64,000 bases of DNA from Rhizobium leucaenae USDA 9039 (GTDB lineage: Bacteria > Pseudomonadota > Alphaproteobacteria > Rhizobiales > Rhizobiaceae), in the NCBI RefSeq assembly GCF_000426285.1, contig NZ_AUFB01000005.1, positions 248,001 to 312,000 of the forward strand, read 5' to 3'. Within the stretch, counting starts at the first letter, position 1. The number at the start of each line of letters is the position of its first letter. A program made the position numbers and the translations under genes. The notes under the pieces are model-generated. The model saw only the letters and a program-made list of their open reading frames with translations. It had not been told where the DNA came from and searched no databases. Below, one piece after another: positions 8,304 through 17,309 of this stretch.

Positions 8304-11300
8304 ATGGAAGGGAGATTTACCCCAGATCATCTCAAGCAACTTCATAGAATATTTTTCACATCTCGTGAAATAGACCGGCTTGAACGAGAATTCATCAAGC
8401 AAGGCATAGCACATTTTCACGTTTCCGGTGCCGGGCATGAGTCGACGGCGCTGCTCAACGAATTCCTCCATGAAGACGATTGGTTGCATCTGCATTATCG
8501 CGACAAGGCCTTGATGCTGGCGCGCGGCATGCCCATTCGTGAGTTTTTCTCCAGCCTTCTCGCGACCGCCAATTCCCATTCCGCCGGCCGGCAGATGAGC
8601 GCGCATCTTTCCTCCCGCGCTCTCAACATCACCTCCATCGTCGGTCCCGTCGGCAACAACGCGCTGCATGCCGTCGGCGTCGGCGCAGCGCTGAAACACA
8701 AGTCCGGCATGCCGATCGCCATTTGTTGCATCGGCGATGGCACCACGCAGCAGGGCGAATTCGTCGAAGCCGTGGCCGAGGCCGTACGCAGTCAATATCC
8801 CGTCGTCTTCATCGTCGAAGACAATAGTTTCTCTATCTCGACGCGCACCACCAAGCAGACCTTCTTCGATCTGCCGACCGGACCCGCCTCTTCCTTCTAC
8901 GGCCTCGATATCATCCGTGCCGACGGCGCCGATCTGCAGGCATCGCGCGAAGCTTTTCGCAAAGCTGTCCGCCACAGCCGCAACAACCGCACGCCGAGCC
9001 TTGTGGTTCTCAACGTCGAGCGCTTGTCCGACCATACCAATGCCGACGACCAGAAAACCTATCGCAGCCAGGAAGAGATCGAGACCGGCTCGGTCCGCGA
9101 TCCGCTCGTCGATCTGCGAGCTGCGCTGCAGGAGGCCGGTGTCGATGCCGCTGCTTTGGAAAAGATCGAGAGCGATCTGACCGCCGAGGTGCAGGCGGAA
9201 GCGGCTCTTGCCCGCAAGGAAGATGCGCCGCATGTCGAGCCGGAAGCGAAGGCGCCCTACCCGGCTTCGTTCGACAAGACCGCCGAATATCGCGGCGGCA
9301 AGAGCGCCGCGACGCTGACCATGCGCGAGGCCCTGAACGGCGTGCTGGACACGCAGCTTGCCGACAATCCCGACGTCGTCCTTTTCGGCCAGGACATCGA
9401 AGATCCGAAGGGCGACGTCTTCGGCGTCACCCGCGGCCTCAGCACGAAATATCCCGAGCGGGTGCGCAATGCGGCGCTCAGCGAATCCACCATCGTCGGC
9501 ACTGCGGTCGGCCGCGCGCTTGCCGGCCAGCGCCCGGTCGCCTTCCTCCAATTCGCCGATTTCCTGCCGCTTGCCTATAACCAGATCGTCTCGGAAATGG
9601 GCAGCATGTTCTGGCGCACCCAAGGCGCCTGGGAATCACCTGTCATTCTCATGGTAAGCTGCGGCGGCTATAAGCCGGGCCTCGGACCGTTCCACGCGCA
9701 GAGCTTCGAGAGCATGCTGGCGCATACGCCCGGTATCGACGTCGTCATGCCCTCCAGCGCGGGCGATGCCGCCGGCCTGCTCAATGCGGCTTTCGAATCC
9801 CGCCGCCCGACCGTATTCCTCTACCCGAAGGCCGTGCTCAACAATTCCGACGGCCGCACATCCACCGATCTCGACAGGCATTTCGTCCGTCCAGGCCTGT
9901 CGCGCTATGTCGCCCGCGGCCGCGATCTGACGCTGGTCACCTACGGCAACACCGTTTCGCTCTGTGCCAAGGCAGCGAGTGCCTTCGAAGCCCAGGGATT
10001 TTCGGTCGAGGTCATCGACCTCCGATCGATCTCGCCCTGGGACGAAAAGGAAGTGCTCGCAAGTGCCAAGCGCACCCGTCGCCTGATCGTCGTGCACGAA
10101 GACAATCGCACGGTCGGCATGGGCGCCGAAATCGTTGCGACCGTCACTGAGAAGACCGACGTACCCGTCATCGTCCGCCGGCTCGCCCGCTCGGATGCGC
10201 ATGTGCCCTTCAATTTCCGCAATCAGTTGGAAACGCTACCCTCCTACAGCAAGCTGGTCGATCTGATGGCCGAGGTTCTCGAATGCGAGGTCACCTGGCA
10301 TGAAGAGGACAAGACCGGCCCGACCGCGGCTATAAAGGCAATCGGCTCCGGCCCCGCCGATGAAAGCGTGCTGGTGACCGATCTTCTGGTCAAGCCCGGC
10401 GACACGATCGAAGTCGGCCAACTCGTCGCCGTCGTCGAGGCGACCAAGGCCTCGGTCGAAATCTGCGCCAATATCGGCGGCGTTGTTCAAGAGGTTTTCG
10501 CCAAGATCGGCGATCAGATCGCCACCGACAGCGCACTTCTGACTGTCGACGCCGACCGCGACCTGAGCGAACGCAACTTTGCGCTGGCTTCGGAGACCCA
10601 TAATAAATTCGTGCTGCGCCGGCTGAAGTCACATTCGATCCCGGCGCTGCGCCGCCATTCCGGCAACTTCACTGAAATCGCCGTCAGCGGCATGGGTTTT
10701 GCAACCGGCGCCCGCCGCGTCAGCAATGAAGACATCATCCACAATTGGCCGAACCGGCGCGCCGAGGAAATCTTTGCCCTGACGGGCATCAAGAGCCGCT
10801 TCTGGATCGGTCCCGACGAAGGCACGTTGAGCCTCGCAACCAAGGCTGTCCGCGATCTCCTGCGCCAGACCAATATGACGATCCACGACATGGACCTCGT
10901 CATCGCCGCCACCGGCACGCCCGATATCGCCACGCCATCGCTCGCAAGCCGCGTTGCGGTTGCCGTCGCCGAAGACGGCGTGCGGCCATCGCTTGCCGCC
11001 TATGATATGGGGGCCGCCTGCTCCGGCTATCTCTATGCCCTGCAGCAGGCCTATGATTTCATCGCCCAGCAGAACGACGCCAAGGTGCTGATCGTCACCT
11101 CGGAAGTGCTGTCGCCGCTGCTCGACATGAACGATTTCTCGACGGCGATCCTGTTCGGCGATGCCGCCACGGCCTGTCTGGTGACCAGCCGTGACATGGC
11201 GCGCAATCCGCTGTTTGCCGCGAGCCGTCCGGTCATCAGCGGACGCCCGGAACCGGGCGACCTCCTCTACGTGCCGCTGCCGGACGAAGGCGTCATTTCG

Positions 11301-11627
11301 ATGAACGGCCGCTCGGTCTTCACCGAAGCCGTGCATTCCATGTCGCGCTCGATTGAGGACGCTTGCGTCGATGCCGGACTGGAGCTTGCCAATCTCGATC
11401 TTCTGGTGCCGCATCAGGCCAACCAACGCATCATCGACACCATTGCCAAGCGCAGCGGCCGGCCGGCGCTCAGCGTCATTGAAACCTATGGCAACACCAG
11501 CTCGTCGAGCATCCCGCTTGCCATGATGCACGTCGCCAACGAACATTCCGAACCTCTCAACCTCGGCCTCGTCGCCTTCGGCGGCGGCATGACGTCGGGC
11601 GCGGCCATCGTGCGCACGATCAAATAG
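8304..11627 (+). CDS. Four-domain fusion: E1-alpha, E1-beta, lipoyl-like, KAS III (FabH-type)
   Basis: A 1107-residue protein. Residues about 1-270 are a 2-oxoacid dehydrogenase E1-alpha with the thiamine diphosphate motif starting GDG at residue 144 and ending near EDNSFSIS. Residues about 335-660 are E1-beta (ESTIVGTAVGRALAG, GPFHAQSFES). Residues about 675-745 form a lipoyl/biotinyl-type domain whose probable modified lysine is K715 in EATKASVE. Residues about 775-1107 are a FabH-type ketosynthase with an intact triad: C906 (AACSG), H1037 (PHQANQR) and N1064 (YGNTSSSS). No E2 acyltransferase or E3 domain is present. I infer decarboxylation of a 2-oxoacid, transfer of the acyl group to the lipoyl arm and then to the ketosynthase, giving a starter unit for a lipid or polyketide. 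It stands alone with its own terminator; the product is unknown. Confidence 0.9.
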   Translation: MEGRFTPDHLKQLHRIFFTSREIDRLEREFIKQGIAHFHVSGAGHESTALLNEFLHEDDWLHLHYRDKALMLARGMPIREFFSSLLATANSHSAGRQMSAHLSSRALNITSIVGPVGNNALHAVGVGAALKHKSGMPIAICCIGDGTTQQGEFVEAVAEAVRSQYPVVFIVEDNSFSISTRTTKQTFFDLPTGPASSFYGLDIIRADGADLQASREAFRKAVRHSRNNRTPSLVVLNVERLSDHTNADDQKTYRSQEEIETGSVRDPLVDLRAALQEAGVDAAALEKIESDLTAEVQAEAALARKEDAPHVEPEAKAPYPASFDKTAEYRGGKSAATLTMREALNGVLDTQLADNPDVVLFGQDIEDPKGDVFGVTRGLSTKYPERVRNAALSESTIVGTAVGRALAGQRPVAFLQFADFLPLAYNQIVSEMGSMFWRTQGAWESPVILMVSCGGYKPGLGPFHAQSFESMLAHTPGIDVVMPSSAGDAAGLLNAAFESRRPTVFLYPKAVLNNSDGRTSTDLDRHFVRPGLSRYVARGRDLTLVTYGNTVSLCAKAASAFEAQGFSVEVIDLRSISPWDEKEVLASAKRTRRLIVVHEDNRTVGMGAEIVATVTEKTDVPVIVRRLARSDAHVPFNFRNQLETLPSYSKLVDLMAEVLECEVTWHEEDKTGPTAAIKAIGSGPADESVLVTDLLVKPGDTIEVGQLVAVVEATKASVEICANIGGVVQEVFAKIGDQIATDSALLTVDADRDLSERNFALASETHNKFVLRRLKSHSIPALRRHSGNFTEIAVSGMGFATGARRVSNEDIIHNWPNRRAEEIFALTGIKSRFWIGPDEGTLSLATKAVRDLLRQTNMTIHDMDLVIAATGTPDIATPSLASRVAVAVAEDGVRPSLAAYDMGAACSGYLYALQQAYDFIAQQNDAKVLIVTSEVLSPLLDMNDFSTAILFGDAATACLVTSRDMARNPLFAASRPVISGRPEPGDLLYVPLPDEGVISMNGRSVFTEAVHSMSRSIEDACVDAGLELANLDLLVPHQANQRIIDTIAKRSGRPALSVIETYGNTSSSSIPLAMMHVANEHSEPLNLGLVAFGGGMTSGAAIVRTIK

Positions 11628-11654
11628 TGTATCGGGCCTCAAACCGGCCAAAAC

Positions 11655-11692
11655 GAAACCCCGGAATCCGCAAAGGATTCCGGGGTTTTTCA
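11655..11692. terminator. Rho-independent terminator after the fusion gene
   Basis: A perfect 11-base stem (CCCCGGAATCC at 11659-11669, mate at 11675-11685) with a GCAAA loop is followed by five Ts and preceded by As. It lies between convergent genes, so it can work in both directions. Confidence 0.92.
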
Positions 11693-11715
11693 TAGGATCT
11701 ACACGCCGATACGCA

Positions 11716-12561
11716 TCACGGCTTGGGGCGATTTCTCAGCGCTTCGGCTTCGGCATAAAACTTCTTTTCCCACTCCTTATGATTGTCGAGGCCTTCGCGG
11801 ATGAAGGGCGTGAAGATCGCCAGGTTCATCAGCGCCCAGTTCACGAAGCGGGCCGGGAATTTCAGCGGCTTGACGAAATCAACGAAGAGCACGACGCGGG
11901 TCTTGTCGGTATAGTTCCAAGCCTCATGATCATAGGCATCGTCGAAGATCAGTGCCTTGCCTTCCTGCCAGTGACATATCTGTTGGTCAACGCGGATGGC
12001 GAGCTTGTCATTTGGCTCCGGCACAATGAGGCCGACATGCAGGCGCAATACGCCGTTATAGGGGCCGCGATGAGCAGGAAGGTGCTTGCCCGGCTCGAAG
12101 ATCGAAAACATCGCCGTTTTCAGGCCCGGAATTTTCTGCACGGCAGCCCAAGTATTCGGGCAGGCTTTGATATTCTGTTCGGACTTCACGCCGAAGCCGA
12201 GAAGGAAGAAGGTTTTCCAGCGGCTATCCGTCGAAATGGTCTTCACATCGGTGGAGATGTCCTGGAAAGTCGGCAGCTCGCTCTGGCGCAGCAGCACCTT
12301 TTCCAGCTCGGCGCGGATCGCAGGATAGTCCTTCTCGATCTCGGCCGCCCAGGGAAAGGTCGCATTGTCATAGACCGGTGGATTGCCGAGCTTGGCGTAT
12401 TTCAGGTTGAGGCTTTCGGCCCAAGCGACGATGCCCATGAAAAAGCGCGTCATTGCGCTGGGGCGATCCATCGGCGCGATGCCGGCTGTACCGAAGGTTT
12501 GTTCCGGAGCACGCGGCTCGGTGGTTGTGGGAGCTGGTGCGCTCAAAGTGCTCTCCGTCAT
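11716..12561 (-). CDS. Aspartyl/asparaginyl beta-hydroxylase family protein (LpxO/OlsC-like)
   Basis: The 281-residue protein is an Fe(II)/2-oxoglutarate hydroxylase of the AspH family. The metal-binding histidines are visible in HRGPYNGVLRLHVGL and DDAYDHEAWN, and the arginine of KTRVVLFVDF is placed to bind 2-oxoglutarate. Bacterial members include LpxO (lipid A acyl chain hydroxylation) and rhizobial OlsC (ornithine lipid acyl hydroxylation). Both are plausible here; sequence alone does not choose. A hydrophobic stretch near the C-terminus (RFVNWALMNLAIFTPF) suggests membrane contact. It is convergent with the E1-ketosynthase fusion gene. Confidence 0.87.
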   Translation of the reverse strand: MTESTLSAPAPTTTEPRAPEQTFGTAGIAPMDRPSAMTRFFMGIVAWAESLNLKYAKLGNPPVYDNATFPWAAEIEKDYPAIRAELEKVLLRQSELPTFQDISTDVKTISTDSRWKTFFLLGFGVKSEQNIKACPNTWAAVQKIPGLKTAMFSIFEPGKHLPAHRGPYNGVLRLHVGLIVPEPNDKLAIRVDQQICHWQEGKALIFDDAYDHEAWNYTDKTRVVLFVDFVKPLKFPARFVNWALMNLAIFTPFIREGLDNHKEWEKKFYAEAEALRNRPKP

Positions 12562-12906
12562 GTCTGTCTAATAGGGGCTATATTGGGGAGGAAATCTTGT
12601 CGTGGGAGAAATTGCGGGGAATCTTGGAGAGGCGATAGATCTGGCGATTTTCAGCGCTTGCTTGGCCCATTCCTGATCGCACGCGACTCCTCTGTTATGC
12701 AATGATCATAATAGGCGATTATATGAGTTCGTTAGTCGATTTTCGCAAGGGAAACCGTTCGCGAGAGCGGTGCCTTGTTGTGCGATGAAATCCCAACGAA
12801 TTTCCCGAAAATGCTCCGTCACCGAATCGGCAAAAATACGGCCGGTAGCGATGCTTTTTGCCGCAGGTAGCTTCAATTTGTCGATAGCCGCCCGCTATCG
12901 AGCGTC
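12562..12906. other. Intergenic region without a recognised gene
   Basis: The stretch between the beta-hydroxylase start and the mosaic repeat contains only very short open frames without ribosome sites. It should include the promoter of the minus-strand hydroxylase gene. No operator was recognised. Confidence 0.4.
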
Positions 12907-13012
12907 TCTAGAACACTTCCAGGAAAAGTGCGAAGCGGTTTCCGTCCGGAATGCGTAAAAACGAAGGGATAGAGCGGGAAAGCGATTCCGTGAAGCGCTG
13001 AACCGCTCTAGA
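12907..13012 (+). repeat. Rhizobial intergenic mosaic element (RIME-like), copy 1
   Basis: A 106-base unit bounded by TCTAGA at both ends. It contains CACTTCCAGGAAAAGTGCG and, later, GCGCTGAACCGCTCTAG. A second copy in opposite orientation lies at 18655-18760 and aligns along its whole length. The sequence resembles the RIME family of rhizobial intergenic palindromes. Confidence 0.8.
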
Positions 13013-13020
13013 CGAATAGT

Positions 13021-13410
13021 TCAAGCCGTCTGACCTTGCCCGACCAGCCGAATAATCATGAGCCCGGCAATCAATGCGGCCAATGACAAGACCACGGAAA
13101 GCACGACATAGATCACCGAAGTCGCCCATTGACCGCGCTCCCAAAGAGCGACGGTATCCAATGAAAAGGTCGAGAATGTCGTGAAGCCGCCGAGGACGCC
13201 CGTGGTCAGAAAGAGCCGCAATTCCTGCGATAGACCGCTGCGGAGAACGAAATATTCAGTCAACAGGCCCATGATCAATGAGCCGACGATATTGACCGTA
13301 AGAGTTCCGTAGGGAAATCCGAGGCCGAACAAACGCATGGTCACCTGATTGACGCCGAGACGAAAGGCGCCGCCCAATCCAGCGCCAAGGAAGACGATCA
13401 GATAATTCAT
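13021..13410 (-). CDS. crcB: Fluoride channel CrcB/FluC
   Basis: The 129-residue membrane protein has four hydrophobic helices and the CrcB signatures GAGLGGAFRLGVN, GTLTVNIVGSLIMG and GGFTTFSTFSLD. FluC channels work as dual-topology dimers that export fluoride. ATG 13410 follows GAGGAG at good spacing. No fluoride riboswitch was found upstream; instead a mosaic repeat begins about 45 bases upstream of the start. Confidence 0.94.
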   Translation of the reverse strand: MNYLIVFLGAGLGGAFRLGVNQVTMRLFGLGFPYGTLTVNIVGSLIMGLLTEYFVLRSGLSQELRLFLTTGVLGGFTTFSTFSLDTVALWERGQWATSVIYVVLSVVLSLAALIAGLMIIRLVGQGQTA

Positions 13411-13453
13411 GGAACTCCTCGAGTAGAAATTAAACACCGATATCTGCGTTTAA

Positions 13454-13554
13454 TGCATGTCGCGCAAAAGTGTACGGCGGTTTTGCGAAAACGACATGCA
13501 CAAAGAAGGAACTAAAGCGTGGAAGCGAACCTGAAAGATCGCGACGAGCTTTAG
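13454..13554 (+). repeat. Second rhizobial mosaic palindrome family
   Basis: Two adjacent palindromes. The first runs from TGCATGTCG (13454) to CGACATGCA (13500), with a CGCAAAAGTG...GGTTTTGCG interior. The second has CTAAAGC (13512-13518) and GCTTTAG (13548-13554) as outer arms. This is a recurrent intergenic layout in Rhizobium genomes. It is unrelated in sequence to the copies at 12907 and 18655. Confidence 0.65.
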
Positions 13555-13707
13555 AACATCTGCAGCACTCTCGCGGCCGACCGCATTACACTGCTCTGCC
13601 CCACAGCCTATTCTGTCACGGGGTATGTGACCGGCGGCACACCAGCGGCGAAACTTTTGGAATAATGATCATTTGAGCGAGATGGAGGTAAGAACAGATT
13701 TGCGGAC

Positions 13708-13752
13708 ATGACTCTACTCCGTCGCCCGTCGGGCGTGTTGAGTAGGAGTCAT
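13708..13752. repeat. Nested inverted repeat of unknown role
   Basis: Outer arms ATGACTCTACTC (13708-13719) and GAGTAGGAGTCAT (13740-13752) pair with a single bulge. Inside them CGCCCG and CGGGCG form a second stem. There is no T-run, so it does not look like a terminator. It lies in a 463-base gap between crcB and the convergent side of the methyltransferase gene, where no coding frame is convincing. Confidence 0.5.
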
Positions 13753-13873
13753 TAGCGTCCCTGAAATTCAGAGCAGCGGTTCGGCCACCATGGCCCGGCA
13801 GAATCCATTACCGTTAGATTTTCCATACAGATGGACGAACGTCCCTGTCAATCCGGGCATAGCTCGGCTTTCA

Positions 13874-14698
13874 TCAATCTGCTTTGGCGATCATTTCGAT
13901 CGGTGCAACCAGCCCGCCTCCGACCGATGTGCTGACATTGCCCATCCGCTCCGCCGCCCTCGGTCCCATCAGTGCGCCGAGGCCCAACGCCTGACCGCTA
14001 TTTGCGGCGCTGGCGCGCATCTCCTGCGCCATCCGGATCGCCAGAGCACTGTGGTCCTGTTCGAACTCCACCGTAAAGCCGGCCTCTTTGAGCAACTGGC
14101 GATAGGTCATGGGGCTACACACGAAACTCGTCTCCGCCGTCATCGCCCATGGCAGCGGATAGGGCAGCGCACCATCACGCACCTGCATGATCTCGTAGAG
14201 ACCGAACCGACCACCACGCTTCAGCACCCGCCGTACCTCGGCAAACAATGCCGCCTTGTCCTCGATGTTCATACCGACATGGATCAGCGTGGCACGGTCG
14301 AAGCTTTCATCTGGCAGGGGCAGCGCTAGCGCACTTCCCTGATGGAAGGATACTTGCATGGCCATCCCGCAGCGCGCCGTTAGGTCATTGGCCACATTGA
14401 CGAATTCATCCGTCAGATCGACACCGGTGACGATACAGCCATAGGTACTGGCGATATAGCGCGCCGGCCCGCCAAGCCCCGATCCGACGTCGATGAGCCG
14501 CATGCCGTCGAGCAGATCGAGATCTTTTGCGAATTCCACCGTTGCCTCGCGCCGTCCGAGATGGAATTCATCGATACCGGCAAGGTCGTCAATGCTGAGA
14601 TGATCGATATCCTTGCCCCCGGCTGTGAGACCGCCAAGGATCGTCGACCCCAATGATCCATGCGTATAGTGGCTTGCAACCTTTTCTTCGGTGGACAT
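13874..14698 (-). CDS. Class I SAM-dependent methyltransferase
   Basis: The 274-residue protein has the Rossmann methyltransferase motifs: motif I LIDVGSGLGGPARYIA (near residue 85), the acidic end of strand 2 in VTGVDLTDEF, and LPLPDESFDRATLIHVGMNI. It resembles the UbiE/sterol and sarcosine methyltransferase group (Methyltransf_11). The substrate cannot be assigned. The start at 14698 follows GGAGAGGG; a second ATG 12 bases upstream is possible. Confidence 0.83.
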   Translation of the reverse strand: MSTEEKVASHYTHGSLGSTILGGLTAGGKDIDHLSIDDLAGIDEFHLGRREATVEFAKDLDLLDGMRLIDVGSGLGGPARYIASTYGCIVTGVDLTDEFVNVANDLTARCGMAMQVSFHQGSALALPLPDESFDRATLIHVGMNIEDKAALFAEVRRVLKRGGRFGLYEIMQVRDGALPYPLPWAMTAETSFVCSPMTYRQLLKEAGFTVEFEQDHSALAIRMAQEMRASAANSGQALGLGALMGPRAAERMGNVSTSVGGGLVAPIEMIAKAD

Positions 14699-14856
14699 GA
14701 CCCTCTCCATGACCTCGCATTCACACGATCATGGAAGAATGCTGCGCCCCTGCCCCCGCTCCGTCAAGCGGTTGCAACCTCACTGTAAGAGGCGGATCGA
14801 TGAAAATCGTAAGGCATGCCGGGTCGGCCCTTTCGCTGCGCCGCGCCGACCGCCTC

Positions 14857-15957
14857 TCACCCCATCCTGATCCCTGCCAGCAGCAGGGAGAGTTCCGGTT
14901 GCCGGTTCGTATCGGTCTTGCGATAGATTGATTTCAGATGGGCGCGAGCGGTCTGATAGCTGACGGTGCGCTGGGCGGCAATATCGTGCAGCGTCATGCC
15001 TTGCGCAAGCATCAGGGCGATTTCGGCCTCGGCGCGGGTCAGTCCGAAAAGCTTGGTCAGCGTTGCCGGGCGCTGGTGGACTTTCTCCTCGGGATCCTCG
15101 ATGGTCGCAAAAGCGCAGGAATGACAGAAGATATCCTGCATATCGCCGTCGAGACGCTGCATGCGTACGATCAGTGGCCGCCTTCCTTTGCGACTGAGCA
15201 GCAGGATATCGGGCTCCCCGGTTGTCAACAGGTTGTCTTCGCCCAATACCGCCTTGAGCTGCCGGTCGAACGCGTTTGCGTCTTCCTTGCGGGTTGGCCG
15301 CATTTGCCCCTGGCTGATTTGCAAATCAGGGCCGAGCAATCGTCGCATCTTCTCGTTGACCGTGGTCACAAGACCCATTCGATCGAAAAAGACGCAGGCA
15401 ACGTTGGCCATCTCGAAGGCGGCCGCCATGCCCTTCACTTCACTTGCGGATATGTCGCGCATAATTCTCGCCGTGATCATAAGTTTCTGACGTATGCGAT
15501 ACAAATTTCTTGCTTCTTCTCGGCTGTAGGGACCGTCCTTGATCCGCCGCTGCAAAGCAAAAGCCAGGAGATCATCGCCGGAAGAAAAACCTATTATTGC
15601 CGACCAGCGCAGTCCGAAACGTTCTTGGGAATGGTAGAAGTCGAGCGTCTTGAACTCGTCTTCACCCGCAAAATCCTGCTCGACCATCACGCCCGCACGT
15701 CGCATGATCGGAACGTGCCGTCGGCGAAAGTCCTGCCTGTACCACCCTTCCGCGAAATAATTCTCCATCGCGGGAATAAGACTTTCCGTAACAATGAAGG
15801 TGTTCAGCAACCGGCCTTCAATCGGCGCGATGTTGACGCCAAAGGATCCTGTCGCTTCCGAGACTTTCTCGAGCACGACCGGCCATAGCCCCGGATCCAG
15901 CGCGGCGCCGAAAAATCCGTCCGTTGCCCTGTCGAGCGCGTGGAGATCGAACCGCAT
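14857..15957 (-). CDS. LuxR-type helix-turn-helix regulator
   Basis: The 366-residue protein ends with a LuxR/FixJ-type HTH (residues about 300-360, LTRAEAEIALMLAQGMTL and SYQTARAHLKSIY). The N-terminal 280 residues do not look like a receiver or autoinducer-binding domain and may be a PAS-like sensor (for example ANVACVFFDRMGLVTTVNEKM near residue 185). The effector and targets are unknown. It is preceded by an AT-rich region. Confidence 0.8.
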   Translation of the reverse strand: MRFDLHALDRATDGFFGAALDPGLWPVVLEKVSEATGSFGVNIAPIEGRLLNTFIVTESLIPAMENYFAEGWYRQDFRRRHVPIMRRAGVMVEQDFAGEDEFKTLDFYHSQERFGLRWSAIIGFSSGDDLLAFALQRRIKDGPYSREEARNLYRIRQKLMITARIMRDISASEVKGMAAAFEMANVACVFFDRMGLVTTVNEKMRRLLGPDLQISQGQMRPTRKEDANAFDRQLKAVLGEDNLLTTGEPDILLLSRKGRRPLIVRMQRLDGDMQDIFCHSCAFATIEDPEEKVHQRPATLTKLFGLTRAEAEIALMLAQGMTLHDIAAQRTVSYQTARAHLKSIYRKTDTNRQPELSLLLAGIRMG

Positions 15958-16257
15958 AGGACCCTCACCCCGGCCTCACCCGGCCGATCTAAGCACCTCA
16001 CCCACAATAACCCATGGGTATTATATGCGAATCAGTTTATCCATATGAATTCTAAATAATACAAGCAACATTTTTGGTATTATCGAAATTTTATAGAATA
16101 TGTTAAATATACACTCTATCTAATATACATGAAATTATCAACAATATCATTGTTTTACGAAGATCGACAAAAATACGCAGTGAAATTCTACTGTCTCCAA
16201 AAGAAACGGCCGCCCGCAGGCGGCCGCATGAACGTCAGAGACAAAGCAGAGGGTTCG
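15958..16257. other. AT-rich intergenic region
   Basis: About 300 bases without a gene. From about 16020 to 16195 it is strikingly AT-rich compared with the rest of the window. ACCCATGGGT near 16010-16020 is a perfect 10-base palindrome about 55 bases upstream of the LuxR-type gene and could be an operator. Confidence 0.45.
16197..16227 (-). terminator. Terminator of the ThuA/dehydrogenase operon
   Basis: CGGCCGCC (16207-16214) and GGCGGCCG (16219-16226) form a GC-rich stem with a four-base loop. Read on the minus strand it is followed by TTTCTTTT. It lies about 30 bases past the stop of the minus-strand dehydrogenase. Confidence 0.8.
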
Positions 16258-17301
16258 TTAGACCTTCAGTTCGCGCCTCTCCACTTCCGTCACCATCGCA
16301 AGATCGAGCACGCGCTGCAGGTTGGCGGCGTGGCGGAAGGTCGGATCCTGATGGCTGCCGGCCATGACGGCTTCGGCAAAACGCTGATAGTTGGTCGGCA
16401 CCGGCGGAACCTCGATGACTCTCCATGTCGCCGTTTCAGTATCGTCGCCAAGGCAGGCGCGCAATTCGGAGCCAGCCGGACTGTGAGAGATTTCCAGCCC
16501 GCCACGCTCGCCATAGATGCGCAGTTTCAGCTCGTTGAGATGCCCCGTTGCCCAGCGGCTTGCATGCACGACGCCGAGCGCGCCGTTGGCGAAATCGACC
16601 GTCATCGAGAAGCTGTCGTTCGCGTCGAGCGTATATTCGCCGATGCGCTCGTCCGGCGCCTTGTTGAAGGTCTTCAGCCGGGCAAAGACATGGTCAATAT
16701 CCGTCGCCGCGCCATAGGCGGCGAAATCGAGGATATGGATGCCGATGTCGCCGAGCACGCCGTTCGAACCGTGTCCGGTCGATAGCCGCCACAGCCACTT
16801 GGATTCGCTGCGCCAATCGCCCCAGGCCCTGGAGACGAGCCAGCTCTGAAGGTAGGACGCCTCCACATGCTTCACCGTGCCGATCTCACCCGATATCACC
16901 ATCTCGCGCGCCCTCTGCAGCGGCGCGACGTTGCGATAGGTCAGGTTGACCATGTTGACGACGCCGGCGCGTTCCGCCGCCTCCGTCATTTCCAGCGCCT
17001 TGTCGTAATTCTCTGCAAGCGGTTTCTCGCAGAGAACATGCTTGCCGGCGGCAAGCAGCGGCAAGGTGGTCGGATGATGGGCGCGGTCCGGCGTGACGTT
17101 GGTCGCCGCGTCGAACTCACCCCACGCAAGCGCTTCATCCAGCGACGAAAAGCGCTTCTTGATATTGAACATATCGGTGAAGGCCGTGAGCCTCGTTGCA
17201 TCCGTATCCACGGCACCCACGATCTCGACACCTGGAATACGGCCGAAATGCTCTACATGGCTTTTCGCCATGCCGCCCGTGCCAACAACTATGAGACGCA
17301 T
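16258..17301 (-). CDS. Gfo/Idh/MocA family sugar dehydrogenase
   Basis: The 347-residue protein starts with a Rossmann NAD(P) motif (VVGTGGMAKSHVEHF). It has the family EKP motif (HVLCEKPLAENYDKAL, catalytic lysine about residue 96) and a C-terminal substrate domain with ILDFAAYGAATDIDHV. It should oxidise a sugar or polyol hydroxyl. It begins 8 bases after the ThuA gene, a pairing known for the thuAB genes of Sinorhizobium, where the products act on 3-keto forms of trehalose or related disaccharides. I therefore suspect a ThuB-like role but did not assign the symbol. Confidence 0.88.
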   Translation of the reverse strand: MRLIVVGTGGMAKSHVEHFGRIPGVEIVGAVDTDATRLTAFTDMFNIKKRFSSLDEALAWGEFDAATNVTPDRAHHPTTLPLLAAGKHVLCEKPLAENYDKALEMTEAAERAGVVNMVNLTYRNVAPLQRAREMVISGEIGTVKHVEASYLQSWLVSRAWGDWRSESKWLWRLSTGHGSNGVLGDIGIHILDFAAYGAATDIDHVFARLKTFNKAPDERIGEYTLDANDSFSMTVDFANGALGVVHASRWATGHLNELKLRIYGERGGLEISHSPAGSELRACLGDDTETATWRVIEVPPVPTNYQRFAEAVMAGSHQDPTFRHAANLQRVLDLAMVTEVERRELKV

Positions 17302-17309
17302 GTCGTACC

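Noticed and set aside
13411..13520. Fluoride riboswitch before crcB
   Set aside because: Looked for the conserved riboswitch core; the leader instead enters a mosaic palindrome, and no match was seen.
13790..14329. Plus-strand frame opposite the methyltransferase
   Set aside because: The minus-strand gene has SAM-binding motifs; the plus frame has odd composition and no ribosome site.
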